Notes: generated by a model from the sequence alone, not told the origin. Shown: positions 26,081 to 34,629, numbered from the stretch's first letter. The stretch: 64,000 nucleotides of DNA from an uncultured Latescibacterota bacterium (GCA_958295785.1 OY282377.1:5396896-5460895); one strand, 5' to 3'. Numbers and translations are program-made.

Positions 26081-26863
26081 ATGACAGATCTGTTGCCAGA
26101 ACCGAACGATAAGCCCATCGCTCATGTTCGCGCACTTGTCGATGCGTTTTCAACAGAACCCGCGTGTGTGGGCAACGCGCTTTCTGACGGGCGTTATTTT
26201 TTGGATCGCAAATACGATGCGATGGCGCGGCGGCTCGGCACTCTGTTCTGGCTGCCCGTGCCACATGCATACACCGCGTTTTGTTATGCGTATAGCGCGC
26301 TGTTTGGCATTCCCAATTTTACGCGCGAAGCCCTGATGCGGCAGCCCGATAGGTTTTCGCAAAAGCGTTTGGCACTCACCATTCGCTCCACGAGTGGCTT
26401 CATCCTCGACGGCTTTGGGTACGACCGGCGCACGGATCGGCATCGCAAGGATATTTATTGGCCCGGCCCTGTTATTCGCAGCGTGCATGTGCAAAGTCCC
26501 AAACGCGACAAGGCGCGCATTTCCAATCCGGCAATGGCCTACTTTGGCTATCATCTCATCCGGGCGGCTGAACGGCTTTCAGAACATCGCAACATCGCGG
26601 ACTTCCAGTGCCAACGACAGCAGCACTGCGATTTTTTTGGTGACTTTTTTCGCTCGGCAGGTTATCCTTTTCCCACAGACCGCCGGGAGGCCAGAGATTT
26701 TTCGAGGATAGCCGATGCCCTGCTCGCAGGCGATGACTATGCCGATTTCTGGCACAACATCCGCCATGCGGCAAACGCGCTCGGCGTGGCCCTCGACATC
26801 GCAGACCTCGCGTCTTTTCTGCCCAAACGCACGGGGATGTTTTTTAGAGAACGCATTTTGTAA
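26081..26863 (+). CDS. Conserved-looking hypothetical protein (mainly helical)
   Basis: Read from ATG 26081 (MTDLLPEPND), 260 residues. It contains an aromatic, partly hydrophobic stretch (RLGTLFWLPVPHAYTAFCYA) that might contact membrane or a hydrophobic cofactor, and several Arg/His-rich loops, but no motif I recognise. Base composition and codon use agree with neighbouring genes, so I take it as real. The selenoprotein gene starts 40 bp downstream with its own strong ribosome site, so the two may form an operon. No function is assigned. Confidence 0.6.
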   Translation: MTDLLPEPNDKPIAHVRALVDAFSTEPACVGNALSDGRYFLDRKYDAMARRLGTLFWLPVPHAYTAFCYAYSALFGIPNFTREALMRQPDRFSQKRLALTIRSTSGFILDGFGYDRRTDRHRKDIYWPGPVIRSVHVQSPKRDKARISNPAMAYFGYHLIRAAERLSEHRNIADFQCQRQQHCDFFGDFFRSAGYPFPTDRREARDFSRIADALLAGDDYADFWHNIRHAANALGVALDIADLASFLPKRTGMFFRERIL

Positions 26864-26903
26864 GTGCAAAGTCATTCCATTCACATTTTTTTAGGAGGTA
26901 GAT

Positions 26904-27143
26904 ATGCCCAGGGTCGAAATCGAATATTGCGCTGCTTGAGGCTATGAGGAACAATCCGTCGGGATGACGGATAAAATTGTCAACGCATTCAAGCAGGACA
27001 TCGAAGCCATCACCCTGATCCCATCCAGCGGGGGTCGCTTTGAAATCACGGTCGATGGCGAACTCGTTTTTTCCAAACTCATGGAAAAACGCTTTCCCGA
27101 ATACGAAGAAATCCAACCCCACATTCAAAACCGCGTTTCATAG
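26904..27143 (+). CDS. SelW/Rdx-family selenoprotein (TGA = selenocysteine)
   Basis: An ORF too short for ordinary gene finding because it contains in-frame TGA at 26937. Starting from ATG 26904 after AGGAGGTAG, the product is 79 residues: EIEYCAA-U-GYEEQ with Cys9 and Sec12 as a CxxU redox pair, then ITLIPSSGGRFEITVDGEL and KRFPEYEEIQ, the two hallmark segments of the Rdx/SelW thioredoxin-like family. Homologues have Cys or Sec at this exact place. A bSECIS hairpin follows the TGA. SelW-like proteins are small thiol oxidoreductases; the partner is unknown. Downstream is a strong terminator. The alternative, a pseudogene with a nonsense change, is unlikely given the match of codon position and hairpin. 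Confidence 0.88.
26937..26939 (+). other. Selenocysteine codon of the SelW-like gene
   Basis: In-frame TGA at residue 12, exactly at the second redox position of the CxxC/CxxU motif. Confidence 0.85.
26951..26980 (+). promoter_or_regulatory. bSECIS hairpin of the SelW-like gene
   Basis: ATCCGTC (26954-26960) pairs with GACGGAT (26966-26972) around the loop GGGAT, whose first base is G as in bacterial SECIS elements. The loop begins 21 bases after the TGA, within the usual 16-37 base range. An outer ACAA/TTGT pairing is possible. Confidence 0.75.
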
Positions 27144-27148
27144 CCACT

Positions 27149-27186
27149 AAAAATCGAGCCGGGGCAAAAAAGCTCCGGCTCGATCT
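27149..27186 (+). terminator. Intrinsic terminator after the selenoprotein gene
   Basis: ATCGAGCCGG and CCGGCTCGAT form a 10-bp stem followed by a T-rich tract, 8 bp after the stop codon. Confidence 0.75.
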
Positions 27187-27271
27187 CTTTACTGTTTCAA
27201 TCAAAGGGACAGCAATTCGGGCGATGAAAATGAAAGAATACAACCTTGCTACACGCCAATCCCATCGGGTT

Positions 27272-27734
27272 ATACCAATTTGATTTTTATTTCTCCGTAT
27301 CCTGCCTCCCATCAGGGATGAATGAGGAACAGACGTTCTGTACGGATCAGGGATTGCTCGTCTAAAGCGTTTAGTTTTGCCTCCGCGTGGGTTGCCTTCG
27401 ATGCGTTGGCTACGCCTGTGCCTACGGCGTGCGGCGACTTCCTTTTTTTCAACAGCAAAAAAAAGTAGGCAAAAAATGCCGCTCTCATGCGCCGAGAGGC
27501 TTGCACAGCGCAAATCGCTTTTGTAATAGGACGACATGCGCCGGCCTGCAAGGTGGGTTGCAAGAGGGAGGTGGGTTGCGAGACGGCCTTGCGCGCTGTG
27601 CGTGATGGCTTTATCGGAGGGTCTTTTGGGATGGCATTTTGCAATGGCTTTTCTGAATGACTGCGGAAAGTCAAGGGAATCATTTGCGGGTCGCAGATCG
27701 CATCACATCAGGCCAATAGCAATTCAGTTTGGTG
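27272..27734. mobile_element. MITE-like element M, copy 2 (about 463 bp)
   Basis: Begins ATACCAATTTGATTTTTATT and ends AATTCAGTTTGGTGT, imperfect inverted repeats. The interior matches copies at 20669 and 42654, with an extra GGCTACGCCTGTGCCTACGG segment shared with copy 3 but not copy 1. Confidence 0.78.
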
Positions 27735-27743
27735 TTCCTTCCA

Positions 27744-27779
27744 TACAAAAGCCGACGCAATCTGCGTCGGCTTTTGTGT
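27744..27779 (-). terminator. Intrinsic terminator of the Mrp/Mbh operon
   Basis: AAAAGCCGACGC and GCGTCGGCTTTT form a perfect stem with T runs on both strands; it lies 24 bp beyond the last antiporter gene. Confidence 0.8.
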
Positions 27780-27802
27780 TGGCGTTCTTTTGACCGAGGC
27801 GT

Positions 27803-29488
27803 CTAAAAAAAATAAATCAGATAAATTGCCAGAAAGATGATTGCGATGAGCACGTTGCTTTGCGACAACCATGCCCGCCCAAACAAGCCCTCGGTATTGT
27901 GTTGCTCTCGAATCGCCGCAATCAGCTTTTGAACCAACGCCTTGCCGCCCGCAAAAAACCCATCGACAATCGGCCCGCCCGTGCGGACGACTCCGCGCAC
28001 AGCCGCCGGTAGCGCGCGGCGATACACCCAATCCACATCGAGATTGACGCAGGGCAATTCGGGCGGGTAATTGCCCGTCAGCATCAGCACCACAAATGCC
28101 AGCACCGCGAAGAACACCAGTTGCAATTGGAGCACCACATGCGTGGTGGTATAGGGCACATAGTCAACCGGATGCGGCAACAGATCGTAGAGCAGCGGCG
28201 GATAGGAGCCGATGACGACGCAAAGCACGGCTGAAATCGTCATGGCGACGCGCATATTGAGCGGGGCTTCTCGGCAACGGATTTTTGCATCGTGCGAGAA
28301 AAACGCAAAAAATGGAATTTTGATACCCGCGTGGTGAAGCACCCCCGCCGATGCGAACAACAGCACCAGCCATAAGACCACTGCGCCGCTGTCGGCAGCC
28401 CCTTGTATGACCATCGACTTGCTGATAAACCCACTGAACAGCGGAATGGCGGAAATGGACGAAGCCCCGACAATACAGCAGGCGCATGTCCACGGCATGG
28501 ACTTGTAAAGCCCCCCCAGTTCAGAGGCTTTGATGCTCCCAGTGCGAAACAAGATCGCGCCCATCGACATAAACAGCAGCCCTTTGAAGATCACGTCATT
28601 GAATGCATGCGACACCGCGCCATTGATCCCCAGCGCGCCCCCAAGGCCAATGCCCACGGTCATAAAACCGATCTGGTTGATCATGCTATAACTCAGTACG
28701 CGGCGCATGTCGTTCTCAATGGCCGCGTAAAAAATCGGGAATATCGTCATGACCGCGCCGATGTAGATCAAGACTTCTTCCCCGGCAAATCCGCGTGCGA
28801 GGGCATAAACAGCGGTCTTGGTCGTGAACGCGCTCAAAAATACCGTGCCTGCGGGCGTGGATTCTGGATAGGCGTCGATCAACCAGTTGTGGAGCAGGGG
28901 AAAGGCGCACTTGATCCCAAAGGCGAACAACAGCAGGTAGTGATACGTGGCACCTAATCCGATGTGATCAAATGACAGAGAACCCGTCTTCAAATAGCAA
29001 CACACCGCGCCGATCAGCAACAGCAATCCCGACGCAATTTGCATCGCCAGATACCGCATCCCAGAACGCAACGCCCGCTCGCCCCCGCGTGCCCACACCA
29101 AGAAGACCGACGTTATCGCCAGCAATTCCCAGAAGACAAACAGCGCGATCAAATCGCCGGCAAAGACCGCCCCAACCCCCGAACCCGCGTAGATCAGCCC
29201 CGTGCCGATCTGCAACCGATCTTTGAGATGCAGCGCGTAAATCGCGCCGATAAAAGCCGCCAGATGGAACGAGTACCCGAACAACAGGCTCAACTTATCC
29301 ACGCGCAGCGCGACCATCTCGTAGCCGCCCCAAGTGATCTGCCACATCGCGCCCTCCGGGATTGCCAGCAGGTTCAAAAATCCGAACACCGGCAAGAGCA
29401 CCGACACCACGCGGCGCGGCCCGGTTGGCAGGGCAAATAACAACAGGCCGCCGGCCAGCAAGATCAGCGCGGGATGCACTTCACCCAT
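27803..29488 (-). CDS. Mrp/NuoL-type proton-channel antiporter subunit (third large subunit)
   Basis: A 561-residue polytopic protein of the proton-translocating NADH:quinone oxidoreductase/Mrp family. About 14-15 helices are visible. The channel lysine region (FAFGIKCAFPLLHNWLIDAYPESTP) and the VLSYSMINQIGFM segment are typical, and FVFWELLAITS holds the conserved Glu of helix 5. It ends with a C-terminal amphipathic stretch and a final helix (NVLIAIIFLAIYLIYFF), reminiscent of NuoL's lateral arm but shorter. ATG 29488 lies inside the end of the small upstream gene (8-base overlap). Last gene of the operon. Confidence 0.88.
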   Translation of the reverse strand: MGEVHPALILLAGGLLLFALPTGPRRVVSVLLPVFGFLNLLAIPEGAMWQITWGGYEMVALRVDKLSLLFGYSFHLAAFIGAIYALHLKDRLQIGTGLIYAGSGVGAVFAGDLIALFVFWELLAITSVFLVWARGGERALRSGMRYLAMQIASGLLLLIGAVCCYLKTGSLSFDHIGLGATYHYLLLFAFGIKCAFPLLHNWLIDAYPESTPAGTVFLSAFTTKTAVYALARGFAGEEVLIYIGAVMTIFPIFYAAIENDMRRVLSYSMINQIGFMTVGIGLGGALGINGAVSHAFNDVIFKGLLFMSMGAILFRTGSIKASELGGLYKSMPWTCACCIVGASSISAIPLFSGFISKSMVIQGAADSGAVVLWLVLLFASAGVLHHAGIKIPFFAFFSHDAKIRCREAPLNMRVAMTISAVLCVVIGSYPPLLYDLLPHPVDYVPYTTTHVVLQLQLVFFAVLAFVVLMLTGNYPPELPCVNLDVDWVYRRALPAAVRGVVRTGGPIVDGFFAGGKALVQKLIAAIREQHNTEGLFGRAWLSQSNVLIAIIFLAIYLIYFF

Positions 29489-29735
29489 CGTAATACTCCT
29501 CCGAACGCATGATCAATTTCCGCAGGGGAATAGACCCGATAACGATCAGCGCATAAGGCGAGACAAATCCATACACCGCGTAAAACCCGAACCAGCCCTC
29601 AACGGGCAACAGGCCCTCGGCAAAACTCAAATGCCGATGCACGATCAGGTCGAGCAACAAGAGCGAGACACAGCATGCGACAAAGCCCAAAACCAACCGC
29701 CGCACAGCTTCATTTTTTTTTGGGGAATCGTTCAT
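29481..29735 (-). CDS. Small two-helix membrane protein of the Mrp/Mbh operon
   Basis: From ATG 29735 (ATGA overlap with the previous stop) the product is 84 residues: a basic cytosolic start (NDSPKKNEAVRR), a membrane helix (LVLGFVACCVSLLLLDLIV), a loop, a second helix (AVYGFVSPYALIVIGSIPL) and an acidic tail. It is embedded between two large antiporter genes with overlaps on both sides, so it is almost certainly part of the complex or its assembly. I do not recognise the family from sequence alone. Confidence 0.75.
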   Translation of the reverse strand: MNDSPKKNEAVRRLVLGFVACCVSLLLLDLIVHRHLSFAEGLLPVEGWFGFYAVYGFVSPYALIVIGSIPLRKLIMRSEEYYDG

Positions 29736-31267
29736 GGCATACCCCCTCCGATCAAGCGCAACAGGTTCAAAACCGGGTCCGGATACAAAAACAGCACCAA
29801 ACAACCGGTTGCTGTGAACAACAGCGGAAGCACACATGCGAGCGGGGCTTCGCGCAGGCCCGACCCGTGGTGGTCATTGGGCGCGGAGGCGAAAAAAGCG
29901 TAAATGGGAATCGGCAACAGGTAGAGCACATTCAGCAGCGAACTCAGCAACAAGACCCCTGCCGCCACATATCGATCCGCCTCGATAGATGCCAGCACGA
30001 GATACCACTTGCTCCACGCGCCCGCAAAAGGCGGCACGCCGATAATGCTCAGAGAACCGATCAGAAAGGCGACCATCGTGAACGGCATCTGCCTGCCAAT
30101 GCCCTTCATATCGCTGATTTCCGTTTTGTGCAACCCCACCATAATCGCGCCCGCGCAGAAAAACAGGGTGATCTTTCCAAAGGCGTGCGTCACGATGTGC
30201 ATGCTCCCGCCGAGCACGCCCAGATCATTTGCCAAGGACGCGCCGAGCACGATGTAGGACAACTGGCTGATTGTGGAATACGCCAAGCGCGCTTTCAAAT
30301 TGTCTTTGGTCATCGCCACCAGCGACCCCACCAAAATCGTAAAGCCCGCGATGTACGTCAGCCAATCGCTCAGGCCCGCGCCCGACAACAACTCTGTGCC
30401 AAAGAGATAGACCGCGACTTTCATGATGGTGAACACACCGGCTTTGACCACGGCCACCGCGTGCAACAGCGCGCTGACTGGCGTGGGCGCGACCATTGCC
30501 GCGGGCAACCACCTGTGGAACGGCATCAACGCGGCTTTCCCGGTGCCAAAGGCGTAGAGGCCGAGCAGGACGATTACGACGCCTTCGCTCGCTTTGCCCG
30601 TTAAAATGCCGCCCGGCGCAAATTCCAGCGTGCCGGTCAACTGCCAGGTCCACGCCATGCCCATCAACAAAAACCCCACTGACGTGCCCATCAAAATGCC
30701 CATGTAAATGCGCCCGGCGCGTATGCTTTCCTCTCTGAGGCGGCGCGCCCCTTCGCGGAGATCCGCCACGATCCGCGGCGCGTCAACCCTGCTGATATCC
30801 GAGCCTGCGTGCGTCACCAAGGGATAGGTCGATAGCGTCAACAACTCGTAAAAAATGAACAGGGTGAACATATTGCGGGCAAAAGCCACGCCGAGCGCCG
30901 CCGAGATTGCAAAGGCGAAAAACGCAAAAAACCGCGTCTGATTCGCTTCGTGATGCCCGCGCATATACCCAATGGCATAGACCGTCGTCGCGATCCACAA
31001 CCCCGACGCGATCAGGGCAAAGACCATGCCGAGCGGCTCGACCTGAAATGCCAGTGCCAAGCCCGGCATGATGTCCAGCACATGCATGCTCGGGCGCGCG
31101 CCATCCATCACCGAAGGCAGGAGGGAAACCACCGTGCCAAATGTCAGTACCGCCGTGCTCAAGGCGATGGTCTCGCGCACATTGGGGCGGCGTCCGGCAA
31201 GGGCAATGAGGGGCATGCTCAACAGCGGCAAGGCCATTGAAATGAGGATAGCGGTCGATCCACTCAC
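29732..31267 (-). CDS. MnhD/NuoN-type proton-channel antiporter subunit (second large subunit)
   Basis: A 511-residue polytopic protein. GTG 31267 shares GTGA with the preceding stop, which fixes the start and gives the hydrophobic N-terminus SGSTAILISMALPLL; the longer open frame to 31645 is spurious. Channel landmarks are FIFYELLTLSTYPLV (Glu of helix 5), GTGKAALMPFHRWLPAAMVAPTP as the helix 7 Lys region and the LAYSTISQLSYI segment. It belongs to the Mrp subunit D/NuoM-N group. Translationally coupled on both sides. Confidence 0.9.
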   Translation of the reverse strand: MSGSTAILISMALPLLSMPLIALAGRRPNVRETIALSTAVLTFGTVVSLLPSVMDGARPSMHVLDIMPGLALAFQVEPLGMVFALIASGLWIATTVYAIGYMRGHHEANQTRFFAFFAFAISAALGVAFARNMFTLFIFYELLTLSTYPLVTHAGSDISRVDAPRIVADLREGARRLREESIRAGRIYMGILMGTSVGFLLMGMAWTWQLTGTLEFAPGGILTGKASEGVVIVLLGLYAFGTGKAALMPFHRWLPAAMVAPTPVSALLHAVAVVKAGVFTIMKVAVYLFGTELLSGAGLSDWLTYIAGFTILVGSLVAMTKDNLKARLAYSTISQLSYIVLGASLANDLGVLGGSMHIVTHAFGKITLFFCAGAIMVGLHKTEISDMKGIGRQMPFTMVAFLIGSLSIIGVPPFAGAWSKWYLVLASIEADRYVAAGVLLLSSLLNVLYLLPIPIYAFFASAPNDHHGSGLREAPLACVLPLLFTATGCLVLFLYPDPVLNLLRLIGGGMP

Positions 31268-32742
31268 GGCGTCACCCCCAGCAACCCCATCGCGGCGCGT
31301 TGGGCCACGCGCACGGTCAAATCGGTTTGAAGGCCAAAATACAGGGTTGCCCCGGTCAAAACCCACATCGAGACTTGCATCGGCCACGGCGCTTCTTTTA
31401 CCGGCGCGGGCTCGTCCATCCGCTGAAAATAGGCCACTTCTACGACGCGCCACACATAGACCACGGCCAGCAGGGAAGAGAGTAGGGCGAGCAGCGCGAT
31501 GGGCCACCAGCCCTTTTCCAGCGCGGCCAAAATCAGGTACCACTTGCTGACAAAGCCCACGGTTAAAGGCACGCCGATCAAACTCAACCCCGCGAGCACA
31601 AACGCCGCCATAGTGATGGGCATGCGCCGCCCCATGCCTTTCCAATCGGCCAGTTTGGACGACCCCACGCGCAACACCACGCAGCCCACGGCCAAAAACA
31701 GCGCGGCCTTCATCATCGCGTGATTGAACAGATGAACCATGCCGCCGGTCAACCCGGTAACGGAAACAAAGCCGATGCCCAGCATCATATACCCGATTTG
31801 CGCCACACTCGAATAGGCCAATAACCGCTTCACATCGGTCTGATAAATCGCAGAGAGCGACGCCGCGTAAATCCCAACGAGGGATAGGGGAATCAAAAGC
31901 GCGTCGAAGTTGAGCCGTTCAAACACAAACTCGGCCCCCCAAACGGTAAATGTGAACCTCAAAAACGCATAAATGGACACTTTGGTCGCGGTTGCGGCCA
32001 AAAAAGCCGTGACCACAGACGGCGCGTAACAATAGGCATTGGGCAACCACGCATGCAGCGGGAACATCGCCGCCTTGATCGCCAGGCCCACGCTTAGAAA
32101 CGCGAACGCGACCATGGCCGTGCGCGTTTCAAACATCGCGGGCAAGCGTTCGGACAGATCGGCCATATTGAGCGTGCCCGTCATCATGTACATCAACCCG
32201 ATGCCAATGACGATAAATGTGGCGCCCAAAGTGCCCATGATCAGGTATTGATACGACGCGATCAATGCGCGGCGGTCGCGCCCGAGGGCGATCAGCGCGT
32301 AAGACGACAGGGATGAAATTTCCAAAAAGACAAACACATTAAACGCATCGCCCGTGATCGCAATGCCCATCAAGCCGGCAAAACACAGCAAATAAGCCGC
32401 GTAAAACAAGTAGTGTTGCTCGGCGGCAATTTCATCGGCCGCGCTCGGCAGGGCAAACACCACCAGCGCGGCGGCGATGATCGCAACCAGCAGCAGCACA
32501 AACGCATTGACCACATCCACGCGGTATTCGATACCCCACGGCGCGATCCACCCGCCCAGCGCGTAGGAAATCACCCCGTCTTGGAGCACGCGGACGAGCA
32601 GCAGGGACGCCATGCCCAGCGAGGCCAAACACACGACAAAAGCAAACGCCCAGACGAGCGTCTTTTGCCGCAACAGCACGCACAGCGGGGCGGACACAAG
32701 GGGCGCGACGATCAGCAATATGGGCAGGTGTGCATCAATCAT
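31264..32742 (-). CDS. mnhD: MnhD-type proton-channel antiporter subunit (first large subunit)
   Basis: A 492-residue protein from ATG 32742, which overlaps the end of mnhC by 8 bases. Helix 5 carries FVFLEISSLSSYALI, helix 7 region LAIKAAMFPLHAWLPNAYCY contains the conserved Lys, and RLLAYSSVAQIGYM is the broken-helix region. This is the best match in the operon to MrpD/MnhD itself. MrpD and its kin form the half-channels for H+ exchange against Na+ or K+. Confidence 0.92.
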   Translation of the reverse strand: MIDAHLPILLIVAPLVSAPLCVLLRQKTLVWAFAFVVCLASLGMASLLLVRVLQDGVISYALGGWIAPWGIEYRVDVVNAFVLLLVAIIAAALVVFALPSAADEIAAEQHYLFYAAYLLCFAGLMGIAITGDAFNVFVFLEISSLSSYALIALGRDRRALIASYQYLIMGTLGATFIVIGIGLMYMMTGTLNMADLSERLPAMFETRTAMVAFAFLSVGLAIKAAMFPLHAWLPNAYCYAPSVVTAFLAATATKVSIYAFLRFTFTVWGAEFVFERLNFDALLIPLSLVGIYAASLSAIYQTDVKRLLAYSSVAQIGYMMLGIGFVSVTGLTGGMVHLFNHAMMKAALFLAVGCVVLRVGSSKLADWKGMGRRMPITMAAFVLAGLSLIGVPLTVGFVSKWYLILAALEKGWWPIALLALLSSLLAVVYVWRVVEVAYFQRMDEPAPVKEAPWPMQVSMWVLTGATLYFGLQTDLTVRVAQRAAMGLLGVTP

Positions 32743-33082
32743 GATCCCGTTCCACAATTTCATCTTCCTCTAGGGTCTGATAGGCTTCCCAAATCCGCAC
32801 CACGAGCGCCAAGCCCAGAGAAAGCGTGGCAATGCCCACGACGATTGCCGTTAGGATGAGCACATGGGGCAGGGGATTGGAATACGCCTCGCCGCTTGTG
32901 TGCAAAATGGGCGGCGTGCCCCCGCTGACCTTGCCCATGCTGATATAGAGCAAAAAAACCGCGACCTGAAACATGCCCAAGCCGATCAATTTTTTGATGA
33001 GATTGGGACGCGCTATCGCGGTGTACAACCCGATCAGCATCAAGACCACGCAGGCCCAATAGTTGAACAGTCCCACAGTCAT
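32735..33082 (-). CDS. mnhC: MnhC/NuoK-type antiporter subunit
   Basis: A 115-residue three-helix protein of the NuoK/MrpC family. FNYWACVVLMLIGLYTAIAR opens helix 1, NLIKKLIGLGMFQVAVFLL carries the usual Lys/Gly turn and PHVLILTAIVVGIATLSLGLA is the typical final helix. The stop overlaps the start of mnhD, and the start overlaps the end of mnhB by 4 bases. Confidence 0.92.
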   Translation of the reverse strand: MTVGLFNYWACVVLMLIGLYTAIARPNLIKKLIGLGMFQVAVFLLYISMGKVSGGTPPILHTSGEAYSNPLPHVLILTAIVVGIATLSLGLALVVRIWEAYQTLEEDEIVERDHD

Positions 33083-33504
33083 CGCAATCGCCTCCGACCC
33101 GCAAACGCAAAAAAAATCGCAATCATCACCGCGGCCACGGTAACGCCCACGCCGAGTTCGACCAAAAAGATGCCCAAGTGTTGTCCGTGCGCGGGGTGAT
33201 CGGGGTCCAACGCCGTGTAATCCAAAAAATTGCGCCCGACAAACAGGGAGACCAACCCCGTGCCCGCATAGAGCAAAACCCCGACCGCGAACAGAATTTC
33301 GATGACCCGCGGTCTCACAATCCGTTTCGCGGCATCCAATCCAAAAATCAGCGCGTAGAGCACCACGCCTGCGGCAAAAATCACACCGGCCTGAAACCCG
33401 CCGCCGGGCCCAAAATCGCCGTGAAATTGCACGTAGAGCGCGAACAACAGAATCAGGGGCATAAACAACTTGCCCACCACGCGGGGGATGCTCTGGTGTT
33501 TCAC
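33079..33504 (-). CDS. mnhB: MnhB-type antiporter subunit
   Basis: A 141-residue protein with four helices and the MnhB signature HGDFGPGGGFQAGVIFAAG. It follows the fused MbhD/E-like gene with a 4-base overlap. MrpB interacts with the MrpA C-terminus or its split equivalents in the intact complex. Confidence 0.92.
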   Translation of the reverse strand: MKHQSIPRVVGKLFMPLILLFALYVQFHGDFGPGGGFQAGVIFAAGVVLYALIFGLDAAKRIVRPRVIEILFAVGVLLYAGTGLVSLFVGRNFLDYTALDPDHPAHGQHLGIFLVELGVGVTVAAVMIAIFFAFAGRRRLR

Positions 33505-34046
33505 GATTTTTCTCCTTTTCGCAACGCGCGACCCAAGAGCAAGATCACGCCGATGCCCGCTGTAAAAATCACGGTTGTTTCGCCCAGGGTATCATAGCCT
33601 CGATAGCTCGCCAACACCGACGTGACGATATTGGGAACGCCAATTTCTTCACCCGATTTTTCGATATAGCGGTCGGCGACATGCGTGTGAACGGGCGCGT
33701 TGGCGTCGCCGTAGTGGGGCATATCCAGCGTGCCGTAAATGAGCGCGCCGCCCGTGGCGATCACCGCGAGCAGTGCAAAGGCGTTCTTTTGCTTGGCGAC
33801 CTTTTCTTCGCGCGTGGTCAAGGCCAGCGTGCCCAAGAGCAACACGGTTGAGACGCCCGCGCCGACAGCGGCTTCGGTAAATGCGACATCCACGGCGTCG
33901 AGCAAGGTGAACACCACCGCCGATAAGAAGCTGAAAATCCCCATCATCACGGCAACCATAAACAAATTTTGCATCCGGGAAATCGCAACCGCGAGAATCA
34001 CCATAAAAATCAGCAAGGCGACATCTGTGATTTCAGTCATGCTCAT
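33501..34046 (-). CDS. MbhD/MbhE-like fused antiporter subunit (DUF4040 + MnhB-related)
   Basis: A 181-residue protein made of two parts: a DUF4040-type N-terminal half (ILAVAISRMQNLFMVAVMMG, AVDVAFTEAAVGAGVSTVLL with the conserved Glu) and a C-terminal half with PNIVTSVLASYRGYDTLGET, matching the MbhE/MrpA C-terminal domain. In archaeal Mbh complexes these are separate small proteins, and in Mrp they are part of MrpA. This gene is therefore a third arrangement. ATG 34046 overlaps the end of mnhG. Confidence 0.85.
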   Translation of the reverse strand: MSMTEITDVALLIFMVILAVAISRMQNLFMVAVMMGIFSFLSAVVFTLLDAVDVAFTEAAVGAGVSTVLLLGTLALTTREEKVAKQKNAFALLAVIATGGALIYGTLDMPHYGDANAPVHTHVADRYIEKSGEEIGVPNIVTSVLASYRGYDTLGETTVIFTAGIGVILLLGRALRKGEKS

Positions 34047-34345
34047 TTTCCTTCACAAAAGGCTTGAGACCCGACGCGAACGCGGCTTTGCCCACCGCGT
34101 GGGTCGAAGTCGGACTGGTGATGAGCAGCACCACCAAAATCATCGCCAATTTCACCGTGACCATCGTCAACCCGCCCTGAAACATCAGGGCCCAACAGAA
34201 CGAGCCCTGCGCCCAGCGTGTCGGTCATGCCCCCGCCGTGCAGGCGGCTGTAGAAATCGGGCAAGCGCAACAGGCCCAGGCCCCCGATTAGGCACAACGC
34301 GCAGCCCAAGACGAGGCAAATCCAACTCAACACATCGACAAGCAT
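34033..34345 (-). pseudogene. mnhG: mnhG with an apparent 1-base frameshift
   Basis: ATG 34345 shares its A with the mnhF stop (TGATG) and starts LVDVLSWICLVLGCALCLIG, then RLPDFYSRLHGGGMTDTLG, the classical MnhG/PhaG motif. After GLVLLG the frame goes to PDVSG..., while the next frame gives LMFQGGLTMVTVKLAMILVV and TSPTSTHAVGKAA, the normal MnhG end, stopping at 34033. Removing one C from the GGGCCC run near 34190 restores it. All other genes of the operon are intact, so a sequencing or assembly error is as likely as real loss. Confidence 0.85.
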
Positions 34346-34629
34346 CACCGCGTTCCTTTCTCGTTTTCGGGATCGGCGCCCAAATCGCCATACGTTACAA
34401 ATTTGAGCACCGCCAAGGTACCGATAAAGTTGATCAACACGTAAATCAGCGCCAGATCCAAAAAATCGGGCCGCCCGGTCAAAAATCCGATCACGGCAAT
34501 AAACAACACGGTTTTGGTGCCAAACATATTCACTGCCAAGATGCGATCGTACACCGTGGGGCCCAGAATCGCCCGGCAAAGTGCCAATACCATCGTGGCC
34601 AAAATGCCGATCATCGCCGCAACAAACAT
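34345..34629 (-). CDS. mnhF: MnhF-type antiporter subunit
   Basis: A 94-residue three-helix protein with the MnhF core RAILGPTVYDRILAVNMFGT and the conserved Asp in PDFLDLALIYVLINFIG. It starts 1 bp after the mnhE stop and shares one base with the start of mnhG. Confidence 0.92.
   Translation of the reverse strand: MFVAAMIGILATMVLALCRAILGPTVYDRILAVNMFGTKTVLFIAVIGFLTGRPDFLDLALIYVLINFIGTLAVLKFVTYGDLGADPENEKGTR

Noticed and set aside
29675-30604. 309-codon open frame on the plus strand
   Set aside because: Antisense to a large antiporter subunit; composition rich in Arg, Gln and His.
31268-31645. N-terminal 126 codons of the long frame 29732-31645
   Set aside because: Arg-rich and antisense-like, overlaps mnhD; GTG at 31267 with GTGA coupling is the real start.
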